A stretch of DNA of 64,000 bases from Streptococcus mitis NCTC 12261 (GTDB lineage: Bacteria; Bacillota; Bacilli; Lactobacillales; Streptococcaceae), in NCBI RefSeq assembly GCF_000148585.2, contig NZ_CP028414.1, positions 1,231,501 to 1,295,500 on the forward strand, given 5' to 3'. Shown here piece after piece: positions 56,374-64,000 of this stretch (positions are counted from its first letter, which is position 1; every line of letters begins with the position of its first letter). The notes below the pieces were generated by a model that saw nothing but the letters and a program-made list of their open reading frames with translations, was not told the DNA's origin and did no database searches. The translations under genes and the position numbers were made by a program.

Positions 56374-56922
56374 CTAGTCTTCCCTACTTATCTGATAATA
56401 AATAAGGTCAGCAAGATAGCCTTTTCTCTCTACACCATTGGTAATAGTCTTGAGATAGGACATTCCAGCCTTCTCCATGACACGACCTGAAGCTGGATTG
56501 AGACTAGCATATCGTGCTCTGACATCTTGAAAACCTGCTTGAGTAAAACAAAAGTCCAAGACAGCTTTCAAGGCCTCTGTCATCATACCATGACCCCAGT
56601 ATTTCTTGCCTAGCACATAGCCAATTTCACAAGAAGAATCGTTCTCATCTATTGCAACGATGCTGATATCTCCTATCACCTGCTCCGGGTTTTCTTTGAG
56701 ACAAATGGCCCATTTGTAATAGTTGGGATTAGCATAGGAGGCAACCCAATTTCGAATCGAGTTTCGAGTGATTTCGACATTAGAATGGGGATCCCAGGTG
56801 ACATAGGTTAGATTCTCAGCAGATGAAGCCCAATTCTGAAACATAGCTTCTGCATCACTTTCCACAAATCTTCGCAAGATTAAACGCTCTGTCTGTAATA
56901 TCTGCGTACCGATAGATTTCAT
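56374..56922 (-). CDS. GNAT acetyltransferase, RimJ/RimL-like
   Basis: A 182-residue GNAT-fold protein of the RimJ/RimL ribosomal or peptide N-acetyltransferase group. It begins with the family pattern LQTERLILRRFVESDAEAMF. The acetyl-CoA binding part is EIGYVLGKKYWGHGMMTEALKA near residue 97. The end (ASLNPASGRVMEKAGM, then GVERKGYLADLIYYQISRED) is also typical. The acceptor is unknown. It lies upstream of the ccdA operon and after a hairpin array; no operon partner is evident. Confidence 0.85.
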   Translation of the reverse strand: MKSIGTQILQTERLILRRFVESDAEAMFQNWASSAENLTYVTWDPHSNVEITRNSIRNWVASYANPNYYKWAICLKENPEQVIGDISIVAIDENDSSCEIGYVLGKKYWGHGMMTEALKAVLDFCFTQAGFQDVRARYASLNPASGRVMEKAGMSYLKTITNGVERKGYLADLIYYQISRED

Positions 56923-57006
56923 TACGCTACCTCACTTTCTGATAGATGATTCTCTGCCCAACCTCAATTTAGATTTACTTTGCTTTTGAATTTCAAGGTA
57001 ATAAGC

Positions 57007-57230
57007 GAAGAAGGTCACACGGACCTTCTTCACTTACTTGTTTTCATGCTCGGGGTAAGAACCTCCACTGGAGGTTTTTCTTTCTTTTTGATTTCAGGGC
57101 AAGAATCTAAAAAGGTCCACAGGACCTTCCTCGCTTTCTCATTTCTAGGCTCAGGGTAAAAAGGTCCACAGGACCTTCTCTCACTTTCTTATTTCAAGAT
57201 GAGAGGCTGAAAACCTCCACTGGAGGTTTT
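57007..57230 (-). repeat. Array of five hairpins at about 50-bp spacing after nadE
   Basis: The 307-base gap between nadE and the acetyltransferase gene holds five short perfect hairpins starting at 57007, 57060, 57112, 57161 and 57210. Two have stems AACCTCC/GGAGGTT with loop ACT, two AAGGTCC/GGACCTT with loop ACA, and the outermost GAAGAAGGTC/GACCTTCTTC. On the minus strand most are followed by short T runs, so each could end transcription. The linkers are related to one another (TTTC, then ATTTCA or CTTTCT stretches, then GGGTAA or GGCTGA). No gene is seen in this gap. Confidence 0.8.
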
Positions 57231-58054
57231 CACTCCCAAAAGTCATCAAATACGGTGATGGGTAAGTGGCGTTTGTGTTGGCCTTTGTACCACCAGTTTT
57301 CGATTCTTGCTTGGGCTTCTGGGCTGATTATTTTGCCTTCTAGGTAGTCGTCAATCTCTGCATAGGTGACTCCGAGGGCGACTTCGTCAGCCAGGCCTGG
57401 TTTGTCTTCTTCTAGGTCTGCCGTTGGGATTTTTTCATAAAGGGCTGGATTTGCACCAAGTTCCTTCAAAAGTTGTTTTCCTTGACGCTTATTGAGGCGG
57501 TAAAGAGGGAGAATATCCGCACCCCCGTCACCAAACTTGGTAAAAAAGCCTGTGATATTTTCCGCAGCATGGTCTGTTCCAATGACTGCTCCGCTATGGG
57601 AACCAGCAAGGGCATACTGAGCAATCATACGGCAACGAGCCTTGATATTGCCCTTGTTGAAGTCTGAAACAGGACTACCTGTCGCTTCAACTGCAGCTGT
57701 CATAGCATCTGCAGACTCCTTGATATTCACAACCAAGCTGACATCTGGCTGGATGAAGGCTAGGGCTTTTTGAGCATCTGCTTCATCGGCTTGTACTCCA
57801 TAAGGCAGGCGGACAGCGATAAATTTGTAGCTATCATCCCCTGTCTCTGCTCGCAGTTCTTCCATGGCCAGTTGAGCCAATCGTCCTGCTAATGTTGAGT
57901 CTTGTCCCCCAGAAATCCCTAATACAAAGGTCTTTAGGAAGGGGTGTTTTTTCAAGTATCTTTTTAAGAAATCAATGGAACGACGAATTTCTTCCTGGGC
58001 ATCAATCACTGGTTTGACACCCAGCTCTTGGATAATCGTTTCTTGCAAACTCAT
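57230..58054 (-). CDS. nadE: NH3-dependent NAD synthetase NadE
   Basis: A 274-residue NAD synthetase. The PP-loop ATP motif is [20 protein letters not shown] near residue 43. Downstream are [20 protein letters not shown] near 158 and [16 protein letters not shown] near 212, all conserved in the ammonia-using class. It converts deamido-NAD to NAD in the cytosol. It overlaps pncB by 4 bases (ATGA), indicating coupled translation of the NAD salvage pair. Confidence 0.97.
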   Translation of the reverse strand: MSLQETIIQELGVKPVIDAQEEIRRSIDFLKRYLKKHPFLKTFVLGISGGQDSTLAGRLAQLAMEELRAETGDDSYKFIAVRLPYGVQADEADAQKALAFIQPDVSLVVNIKESADAMTAAVEATGSPVSDFNKGNIKARCRMIAQYALAGSHSGAVIGTDHAAENITGFFTKFGDGGADILPLYRLNKRQGKQLLKELGANPALYEKIPTADLEEDKPGLADEVALGVTYAEIDDYLEGKIISPEAQARIENWWYKGQHKRHLPITVFDDFWE

Positions 58055-59511
58055 TCTTCTTCTCCTTCACTGAGGGCTTCCTTACGCATTTTGTCAATCA
58101 AGTCCATCTTGTCTTGCCATACATCACGCGCCAAATCCACTGGATAATGCTGAGGATTGAGCACGCGCTTGTATTCATCCCACAGCTTGTCAAATTCCTT
58201 ACGAGCATAATCCTGAATCTCAGTCAAGCTAGGTAGATTGTAAATCAATTTTCCGTCTTTGAAGATATCCACTAAGAGAGGAACAGCGTCAAAATTACGA
58301 ACCGTCTTCTTGATGTAAGTATAGGTCGGATGGAACATCTTGATTTCTGTCATGCTGGCAACATCTACGCCATCAAAAGTGATATAGTCTCCTTCTGACT
58401 TGCCTTTTTCACGACTGGTAATGCGCCACACCTGCTTCTTACCTGGTGTAGACACTTTTTCAGCATTATTTGACAGCTTGATGGTATTGCGCATCTGGCC
58501 ATTTTCATCTTCGATTGCAACAATCTTATAAACTGCCCCAAGAGCTGGCTGGTCATAGGCTGTAATCAGCTTAGTTCCCACGCCCCAGACATCAATCTTG
58601 GCCTTTTGCATCTTGAGGTTGAGGATGGTATTTTCGTCCAAATCATTTGAAGCATAAATCTTAGCCTCTGTAAATCCAGCCTCGTCCAATTGCTGACGAA
58701 CTTTCTTGGAAATGTAGGCAATATCCCCAGAGTCAATCCGCACACCCATAAAGTTAATCTGGTCACCCAGCTCACGCGCCACCTGAATGGCAGCTGGTAC
58801 CCCAATGCGAAGGGTGTCATAGGTATCCACAAGAAAGACACAATTTTTGTGGGTCGCAGCATAAGCCTTGAAAGCTTCATAGTCATTGCCATAAACCTGT
58901 ACCAAGGCATGGGCATGGGTTCCCAAGACAGGAATGTCAAAGAGTTTACCAGCACGCACGTTGCTGGTTCCATTGGCACCACCAATCACCGCTGCGCGTG
59001 TTCCCCAGATAGCTGCATCCATTTCTTGAGCCCGACGTGTCCCAAACTCCATCAAGGGTTCATCTTCAATGACTGAACGAATACGAGCTGCCTTAGTCGC
59101 CACCAAGGTCTGGTAGTTGACGATGTTCAAAAGAGCCGTTTCGACCAATTGACATTGAGCTAGAGGGCCTTCCACCTGCACAATCGGTTCATTAGCAAAA
59201 ACCAAGTCCCCTTCTTGGGCAGAACGAACGGTCAACTCCAACTTGAAATTGCGGAGATAGTCCAAGAATGACCCATGATAGCCCAGCGACTCCAAATAGG
59301 CAATATCGCTATCTGAAAAACGCAAGTCTTCAAGATAATTCACAATTCTTTCCAAACCTGCAAAAACTGCATAGCCATTTTTAAAAGGCTGTTGGCGGAA
59401 ATAAACCTCAAAGACCGCCTTTTTATTGTGAATCCCTTGGTCAAAGTAAACCTGCATCATGTTAATCTGGTACAAGTCCGTGTGCAATGTCAAACTATCA
59501 TCTGGATACAT
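58051..59511 (-). CDS. pncB: Nicotinate phosphoribosyltransferase PncB
   Basis: A 486-residue NAPRTase that makes nicotinate mononucleotide from nicotinate and PRPP, the entry step of the Preiss-Handler route. Motifs include [13 protein letters not shown] near the N terminus, [19 protein letters not shown] near 155, the catalytic-site [16 protein letters not shown] near 195, [13 protein letters not shown] and [16 protein letters not shown]. It precedes nadE with a 4-base overlap. The two together suggest reliance on salvaged nicotinate. Confidence 0.96.
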   Translation of the reverse strand: MYPDDSLTLHTDLYQINMMQVYFDQGIHNKKAVFEVYFRQQPFKNGYAVFAGLERIVNYLEDLRFSDSDIAYLESLGYHGSFLDYLRNFKLELTVRSAQEGDLVFANEPIVQVEGPLAQCQLVETALLNIVNYQTLVATKAARIRSVIEDEPLMEFGTRRAQEMDAAIWGTRAAVIGGANGTSNVRAGKLFDIPVLGTHAHALVQVYGNDYEAFKAYAATHKNCVFLVDTYDTLRIGVPAAIQVARELGDQINFMGVRIDSGDIAYISKKVRQQLDEAGFTEAKIYASNDLDENTILNLKMQKAKIDVWGVGTKLITAYDQPALGAVYKIVAIEDENGQMRNTIKLSNNAEKVSTPGKKQVWRITSREKGKSEGDYITFDGVDVASMTEIKMFHPTYTYIKKTVRNFDAVPLLVDIFKDGKLIYNLPSLTEIQDYARKEFDKLWDEYKRVLNPQHYPVDLARDVWQDKMDLIDKMRKEALSEGEEE

Positions 59512-59625
59512 ACTTTTCCTACTTCCTTAACTAGAAACCAATGAAAATTTCAAGAACTTTCATGTGTTCCAATAAATTAGTACTATTATAACACATTTTG
59601 GCTGGATTGAGAAAAGAGTAACAAG

Positions 59626-60114
59626 CTATTCTCCACTCTCCAGTTCATCCATATCTTGTTCAAATTTTTTCTGAGCCCATTCGCCATAACTTTTAAGGCC
59701 GAGATTACCGATAAAAACCCAAGGAAGGTAAATCAGATAAGTAATGACCCAAGCAGATAAGTATTTAAGGTTCAAAGGATTGTGCTGATAAATTTCTATG
59801 TTGAATTGATAATTCTGCAACATCAAAAGAGTCGTAATAGCGAGAGTTACCAGCAAACACCCTAAAATTGTAAAATGAAAACGACTATAGTAGTTCACAC
59901 CAAAATCTCGAGCACGGCCGAAAAAGTAAGAAGTTCCAATAATGATAGTGATGAGAATCATTCTCGGATTAAAAAGACTTGGTGCTAATACTGCAATCAT
60001 ATAAGATAAAATCAAGAAAGCTATAGAGATATAGAAACTTTCAGCCCCCGCTTTATTGATCAGTTGTTCTTCTCTTTCGTCTAGTAATTGATAATAAAAA
60101 AATCTATTTTTCAT
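59626..60114 (-). CDS. Four-span membrane protein paired with an Xre regulator (DUF3278-like)
   Basis: A 162-residue protein starting MKNRFFYYQLLDEREEQLIN, with helices around residues 30-48, 50-68, 80-102 and 125-148, and an acidic tail. The layout resembles the DUF3278-type proteins that lie directly behind small Xre regulators in streptococci. It overlaps the Xre gene by 11 bases, so they are translated together. The function is unknown. Confidence 0.65.
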   Translation of the reverse strand: MKNRFFYYQLLDEREEQLINKAGAESFYISIAFLILSYMIAVLAPSLFNPRMILITIIIGTSYFFGRARDFGVNYYSRFHFTILGCLLVTLAITTLLMLQNYQFNIEIYQHNPLNLKYLSAWVITYLIYLPWVFIGNLGLKSYGEWAQKKFEQDMDELESGE

Positions 60115-60313
60115 CTTCTTCCTCCCAAAATAATTGATCCAAAGTTTTGCCTAAACATCTGCAAATGGACTGGCAGAGGGAAAGACTAGGATTGTATTTC
60201 CCCGCCTCTATCAAACCAATAGTCTGGCGCGTCACCCCAACAGCCTCTGCCAGTTGACCTTGTGTTAAATCAAGCTCAACCCGAGCTAATTTTAATTTTA
60301 AATTTTTAACCAC
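60104..60313 (-). CDS. Small Xre-family (Cro/C1-type) transcriptional regulator
   Basis: A 69-residue single-domain helix-turn-helix protein. The DNA-binding part is ELDLTQGQLAEAVGVTRQTI then GLIEAGKYNPSLSL, followed by CLGKTLDQLFWEEEDEK. This is the short YozG/PF01381 type. It overlaps the membrane protein gene behind it. A TATAAT promoter element lies near 60362. It probably autoregulates the pair. Confidence 0.88.
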   Translation of the reverse strand: MVKNLKLKLARVELDLTQGQLAEAVGVTRQTIGLIEAGKYNPSLSLCQSICRCLGKTLDQLFWEEEDEK

Positions 60314-60423
60314 CTGCGTCCTCCTTATAGTTTTAAAAAGTTGCGCCTCTTTTTAACAACATTATATCATATATCTAACTTAATGCAATTTATAAATGTC
60401 ATTTTGTAAAATTTTATTAACAA

Positions 60424-60456
60424 AAAACTCTCTACCAAAAAAAGATAGAGAGTTTC
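60424..60456 (-). terminator. Terminator after the HAD remnant
   Basis: AAACTCTCTA and TAGAGAGTTT form a 10-bp stem; on the minus strand TTTTGTT follows. Confidence 0.8.
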
Positions 60457-60459
60457 TGC

Positions 60460-60645
60460 TTATTCAATTTGTTTCAAAACATCTACAGCATCGTAGGATT
60501 TCACATCTAATGTCTCAGCTACGATTGTACTGTCCTCCATATCGTCTAGAAAGACACAATTTGTAGGATTTAACTGGTATTTATCGAGAATCCCCTTCAT
60601 ACCTATGTCAAGAACCCCTCTTTGCCTTATACTTTCATATTCACC
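60460..60645 (-). pseudogene. C-terminal remnant of a HAD-like phosphatase
   Basis: Directly after the stop of the acetyltransferase gene at 60646, the same frame stays open for 61 codons. It encodes ESIRQRGVLDIGMKGILDKY, then NPTNCVFLDDMEDSTIVAET and LDVKSYDAVDVLKQIE. The CVFLDDMEDS stretch resembles the motif-IV Asp-Asp region of HAD hydrolases. There is no start with a ribosome site before the internal ATG at 60600, and the catalytic N-terminal DxD half is missing. I read it as a broken gene; a 46-residue product from 60600 is possible. Confidence 0.55.
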
Positions 60646-61056
60646 TTACAAATCTTTTTGGTAATAATATCTTTGCCCAATGTAGGGATAGTCTTGTAAG
60701 GTAAAGACTTCCTTGTAGCCATGCCTTTTATAAAAATCTGGAGCTTGAAACTGGTAAGTATTGACAAAAGCAAAACGACAGTTTCGATTCTTAGCTTCAG
60801 TTTCTGCTTGCTGCAATAGTTTTGAACCGATTCCTTGCCCTCTCAGTTCCTCTTTTACAAACAAATACTCGATTTCCAACCAATTTCCGAAAGTCTCAGC
60901 TACCAGACCTGCCAGGAGATATCCCTTTTCATCTTCTACATAAAGATTAAGTGGCACACTTTCAGCCTCTTCTCTTTTGGAACGGTTATAAGCACGAATC
61001 AAATTCCCAATTTCTTGTGCTTTCTGGGATTCCTCATTTTCCAATCTAAAGTACAT
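60646..61056 (-). CDS. GNAT-family acetyltransferase
   Basis: A 136-residue compact GNAT protein. The acetyl-CoA loop is IEYLFVKEELRGQGIGSKLL near residues 82-101 with the R-x-x-G-x-G pattern. The last part, FVNTYQFQAPDFYKRHGYKE, is the usual GNAT C-terminal strand and helix. The substrate is unknown. The GAGGAGG-type site just before the ATG supports the start. Confidence 0.85.
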   Translation of the reverse strand: MYFRLENEESQKAQEIGNLIRAYNRSKREEAESVPLNLYVEDEKGYLLAGLVAETFGNWLEIEYLFVKEELRGQGIGSKLLQQAETEAKNRNCRFAFVNTYQFQAPDFYKRHGYKEVFTLQDYPYIGQRYYYQKDL

Positions 61057-61119
61057 CCAAACCTCCTCGAAAACTGATACAGCTTGATTATAGTCTTATT
61101 TCAATAGACTGTCAAACTA

Positions 61120-61153
61120 GCAAAAACCCACCAAGCTAAGTTGATGAGTTTCA
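61120..61153 (-). terminator. Terminator of the amino-acid permease gene
   Basis: On the minus strand AAACTCATCAA pairs with TTGGTGGGTTT using G-U pairs, followed by TTTG, just after the permease stop. Confidence 0.65.
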
Positions 61154-61156
61154 AAT

Positions 61157-62521
61157 CTATTTTCTAAATTTCCACTGGCTGTAAATCCCGAAACCGATAA
61201 TCCAGATAGCTGAACCGATTGCTCCTACAAAGGTAGACTCTTGTAAAAAGAGGGTTACAAAGACAAAGGCAAAGAATAGCATGGTTAAAGGATTTAAGAA
61301 ACGATAGTGGGGCATGAGGTAGCCATCCGCCATAAAGTCTGGTGACTTGCGGTATTTAAGGTGAGCCACCATAATCAAGATATAAATGGCGATATAGACA
61401 CCTGATGATGATGCCGTAATCAAGGCAAAAGCATCCGAAACACCTGGCAAGACATTGATAAAGGCTGCTAGGGCAATCAAAATTGCTGAAGCAATGATAG
61501 CATTTTGTGGCACGTTATGACGAGAAAGAGTATCTGCCTTAATAGCCTTTAAGAATGGATTTGGTGAATCATGGGCAATCTGGTACAAATGACGACCGGT
61601 TGAATAAAGGGTTGAGTTAAGAGCAGATGCTGCTGAGGTCAAAACGACGAAGTTAATCAAGGCTGCCGCCCACTTGATACCGGCCAATTCAAACACCGTA
61701 ACAAAGGGAGAATCAGCTGAAGCAAGTTCACGCCATGGAATAATAGACATAATGGCTAAAAGAGCTCCACCATAGAAAAAGACGATACGCAAAGGAATTT
61801 CCTTAACAGCTTTTGGCAAGACCTGGCGTGGATTTTTTGTTTCTGAAGTAGTTACCCCAATAAACTCAATCATGAGGTAGGCAAAGAACACCATCTGGAA
61901 GGCCATGACAAAGTTAACTCCACCATTAGGAAATAGTGAGAAATTGTCGGCGATATTAGCCAAACTTGCTACTCCATGTGGTGTCTTAAAGCCTGTCAAG
62001 ACCATAAAGACTCCTGTGGCAATCATGGCTAAAATAGCCACAATCTTGACCATCGCAAACCAAAACTCAACTTCCCCAAAGAGTTTCACCGCAATCAAAT
62101 TGACCAAGGCTAGAATAGTCAAAAATCCAATCTCAATCATCCAACTTGGCCAGCTAGGGAACCAGAACTGAACATAGTGAGAGATAGCAGTGATTTCCGC
62201 CATACCGATAAAGACAACGGATAGCCAGTAAGACCAAACTGAGAAATAACCCCAGCCCTTACCTAAATGGCGCGTGATAAAGTTGATAAAGGTATGTTGC
62301 TCAGGGTCTTGGTAGAGCATTTCCCCAACCGCACGCATCATGAGGAACATGAAGGCCCCTGTAATCATATAAATCAGTACAATGGAAGGACCTGTTAGGC
62401 TGATAGAGCGCCCCGCTCCCAAAAAGAGTCCTGTTCCGATTGTTCCCGCAATGGCCATAACCTGCACGTGACGATTGGTCAGACCACGCTCCATCTTATT
62501 TTTTTTCTTCTTTGAACTCAT
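61157..62521 (-). CDS. APC-family amino-acid permease (AAT type)
   Basis: A 454-residue transporter with twelve likely helices. The start has the AAT-type signature RGLTNRHVQVMAIAGTIGTG followed by LFLGAGRSISLTGPS, and the third region has EMLYQDPEQHTFINFITRHL. The MIEFIGVTTSETKNPRQVLP segment and the later TGRHLYQIAHD also match D-Ala/Ser/Gly, Lys or GABA permease relatives. The substrate cannot be fixed. It is flanked by terminators and is probably monocistronic. Confidence 0.88.
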   Translation of the reverse strand: MSSKKKKNKMERGLTNRHVQVMAIAGTIGTGLFLGAGRSISLTGPSIVLIYMITGAFMFLMMRAVGEMLYQDPEQHTFINFITRHLGKGWGYFSVWSYWLSVVFIGMAEITAISHYVQFWFPSWPSWMIEIGFLTILALVNLIAVKLFGEVEFWFAMVKIVAILAMIATGVFMVLTGFKTPHGVASLANIADNFSLFPNGGVNFVMAFQMVFFAYLMIEFIGVTTSETKNPRQVLPKAVKEIPLRIVFFYGGALLAIMSIIPWRELASADSPFVTVFELAGIKWAAALINFVVLTSAASALNSTLYSTGRHLYQIAHDSPNPFLKAIKADTLSRHNVPQNAIIASAILIALAAFINVLPGVSDAFALITASSSGVYIAIYILIMVAHLKYRKSPDFMADGYLMPHYRFLNPLTMLFFAFVFVTLFLQESTFVGAIGSAIWIIGFGIYSQWKFRK

Positions 62522-62547
62522 AACGTCTCCAATTCAATTTAAAATGG

Positions 62548-62590
62548 AAAAAGGAGTGAGTGAAGCGCACTGCCTCCTCACTCCTTTTTT
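62548..62590. terminator. Bidirectional terminator between greA and the permease gene
   Basis: AAAAAGGAGTGAG and CTCACTCCTTTTT pair around a GAAGCGCACTGC-containing loop, just beyond the greA stop. Confidence 0.85.
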
Positions 62591-62596
62591 CTGTTT

Positions 62597-63079
62597 TTAG
62601 GCTGTTTTTTCAACCTTCAAGATTTTTACATCATAGCTACCAACAGGTGTTTCAATGGTTGCTGTGTCACCTGTTTTCTTGCCAATCAAGGCTTGTCCAA
62701 TTGGGCTTTCATTTGAAACTTTACCCGCAAAGGCATCCGCACCGGCTGAACCTACGATAATATAAACTTCTTCCTCGTCCTCACCAATTTCTTGGATAGT
62801 GACTGTTTTTCCAATCGCCACTTCATCATCGGCAACTGAGTCGCTATTGACGATTTCAGCATAACGGATTTTTGTTTCCAAGCTAGAGATTTGTCCTTCG
62901 ACAAAAGCTTGTTCATCCTTAGCTGCTTCGTATTCACTGTTTTCTGAAAGGTCACCATATGAACGGGCAATCTTAATGCGTTCTACCACTTCTGGTCGGC
63001 GGACCAATTTCAATTCTTCTAATTCTTTTTCAAGTTTTTCCTTTTCCGCAAGGGTCATAGGATATGTTTTTTCTGCCAT
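62597..63079 (-). CDS. greA: Transcription elongation factor GreA
   Basis: From the ATG at 63079 the protein has 160 residues, the normal size. The N-terminal coiled coil ([20 protein letters not shown] onward, with [18 protein letters not shown] carrying the acidic tip) is followed by the C-terminal FKBP-like domain ([20 protein letters not shown]). GreA makes backtracked RNA polymerase cleave its transcript. A start three codons earlier is possible. It lies 60 bases after mltG, as in related streptococci. Confidence 0.96.
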   Translation of the reverse strand: MAEKTYPMTLAEKEKLEKELEELKLVRRPEVVERIKIARSYGDLSENSEYEAAKDEQAFVEGQISSLETKIRYAEIVNSDSVADDEVAIGKTVTIQEIGEDEEEVYIIVGSAGADAFAGKVSNESPIGQALIGKKTGDTATIETPVGSYDVKILKVEKTA

Positions 63080-63139
63080 TTTTCTCAACTTTCTTTCGAT
63101 AGTATTGAATCTCTATCTGAGATTCTCATTTTTGTAGTC

Positions 63140-64000
63140 TTAGTTTGAACTACTATTTTGAGTAAGCTTGCTATTGACGTGCTCAGCTACATTACGATCA
63201 TGTTCTTCCTGTGTCACTGCGTAATAGACTTTACCATCTGTAACATTGGCTACAAAGTAGAGGTTCTCACTCTTTGTTTGGTTGATACTTGCTTCAATCG
63301 CGTCCTGACTTGGACTATCTACTGGACCAGGCATCAAACCAGGTTTTGTATAAACATTGTATGGTGAATTAATCGATGTGTCAATTCCAGCATCATCTGC
63401 TAGGCTGATATTTTGGCCAAGTTTCCCTTGGGCATACAAGATTGCAATATTGCTTTGAAGTGGCATACCAAGGTTCAAACGATTGTAGAAGACACCTGCA
63501 ATCAACTTACGGTCTTCAGTCTTAGCACCTTCTTTTTCAACAAGTGAAGCAATTGTTAGCAATTCATTGACTGTTAAGTTTTTAGACTTAATTGCACTAT
63601 AGTGCGGAGTCAAGGTCTTATCCATGGCTGCCAGCATCTCATCAATCAAACTTTCAATAGTTGTGCTTTCCTTGATAGAGTAGGTCGCTGGGAAAAGATA
63701 ACCTTCCAAACGGTAACGAGCTCCACTTTCTTTCGTTGGCAAGCTTTCGAGTAGGTTTGGATATTTAGCAACTTCTTGACTGATAAAGTTATCATCTTGC
63801 ACTTTAGCCAAGAAAGCATCCGCTGTCAAAGGTTCTTTAAATTCACCTTGTAATTGGCCTACAGCTTGGGCAATTTGATCAATGGTATATCCTTCTGGAA
63901 TGGTCAAATCTGCAAGTGAAGGTTCTTGAGGTTCAGGAGTACCACCTTTTTGTAGTTCTTTGATGATATCCTCTGTACTCATGCTCTTTTGCAAATTGTA
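63140..64000 (-). CDS. mltG: Endolytic transglycosylase MltG (5' part beyond window)
   Basis: The last 286 or so residues of a YceG/MltG protein; the frame runs off the right edge, so the cytoplasmic part, membrane helix and LysM-like region are missing. The catalytic Glu lies in LTIASLVEKEGAKTEDRKLI near residue 150 of this part. The following VFYNRLNLGMPLQSN and PYNVYTKPGLMPGPVDSPSQ motifs, with FVANVTDGKVYYAVTQEEHD, are typical. MltG cuts nascent glycan strands and acts with the peripheral elongation machinery. Confidence 0.95.
   Translation of the reverse strand, partial: YNLQKSMSTEDIIKELQKGGTPEPQEPSLADLTIPEGYTIDQIAQAVGQLQGEFKEPLTADAFLAKVQDDNFISQEVAKYPNLLESLPTKESGARYRLEGYLFPATYSIKESTTIESLIDEMLAAMDKTLTPHYSAIKSKNLTVNELLTIASLVEKEGAKTEDRKLIAGVFYNRLNLGMPLQSNIAILYAQGKLGQNISLADDAGIDTSINSPYNVYTKPGLMPGPVDSPSQDAIEASINQTKSENLYFVANVTDGKVYYAVTQEEHDRNVAEHVNSKLTQNSSSN

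Noticed and set aside
57007-57230. The hairpin array as a CRISPR array
   Set aside because: Repeats are only 17-25 bp palindromes of two alternating types with related linkers, and no cas gene is present.
59626-60313. Xre and membrane protein pair as a toxin-antitoxin system
   Set aside because: The membrane protein has four spans and 162 residues, unlike typical toxins, and such pairs usually occur as regulator and membrane partner. Nothing in the sequence supports toxicity.

Overview
The window reads as chromosomal DNA of a Mitis-group Streptococcus (S. mitis, S. pseudopneumoniae or S. pneumoniae). Reasons: a choline-binding protein with an excalibur domain, a ZmpB-type zinc metalloprotease next to a ZmpSR-like two-component system, an Etrx/CcdA/MsrAB methionine-sulfoxide repair operon, YSIRK/LPxTG wall proteins, a RUP-like repeat, and a conserved core (murD-murG-divIB, pyrFE, typA, cpsY-type LysR, hflX-miaA, greA-mltG) resembling pneumococcal chromosomes. 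Most genes lie on the minus strand, so operons read right to left. Species cannot be fixed from this sequence alone; the giant DUF1542 surface protein and the peptide/ABC/two-component block look accessory.

Region by region. 1-3,300: thiamine salvage (tenA, thiM, thiE, then a truncated YkoE transporter gene) under two nearly duplicate TPP riboswitches, with a RUP-like element inside the operon. 3,370-7,100: lactate oxidase with a cre-like site, a decayed rgg-family regulator, and a TetR gene divergent from an isochorismatase-fold hydrolase. 7,100-16,450: housekeeping genes for pyrimidines (behind a PyrR-type attenuator), peptidoglycan and division, typA, a pseudouridine synthase and small conserved genes. 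16,519-22,310: an accessory block of two decayed cysteine-rich RiPP precursor genes carrying a GRC motif, a 35-residue membrane peptide, a BceAB-like ABC transporter and a NarL-type two-component system. 22,483-33,208: cpsY-like regulator, SDR, rnz, hflX, miaA, thyA, glk, a CbpL-like choline-binding protein, a hydrolase and a fused pabB-pabC. 33,393-50,627: two very large wall proteins, a 3,666-residue DUF1542-type repeat protein and a 1,970-residue ZmpB-like M26 protease. 50,624-56,207: UPF0340 gene, ZmpSR-like regulators and the extracellular Msr operon. 56,374-64,000: acetyltransferases, NAD salvage (pncB-nadE) followed by an unusual five-hairpin array, an Xre/membrane protein pair, an amino-acid permease, greA and the 3' part of mltG.

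How the parts work together. The thi genes recover the thiazole moiety and make thiamine phosphate when TPP is low. The ccdA-etrx-msrAB operon passes electrons from the cytosol to repair oxidised surface proteins, which fits a peroxide-producing streptococcus that also carries lactate oxidase. ZmpSR beside zmpB suggests dedicated control of the protease.

The most interesting region is 16.5-22.3 kb. Two GRC-motif precursor genes, resembling the streptosactin-type radical-SAM peptides of streptococci, lie upstream of an ABC transporter and sensor system, but this window holds no radical-SAM maturase. Both precursors carry reading-frame lesions. One has a leader ORF and a cysteine-rich core ORF overlapping as ATGA. 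A 12-bp motif (AATACYAGAGTT) precedes both the first precursor and the two-component genes. I read this as a producer locus decayed toward a sensing or immunity remnant; that is inference.
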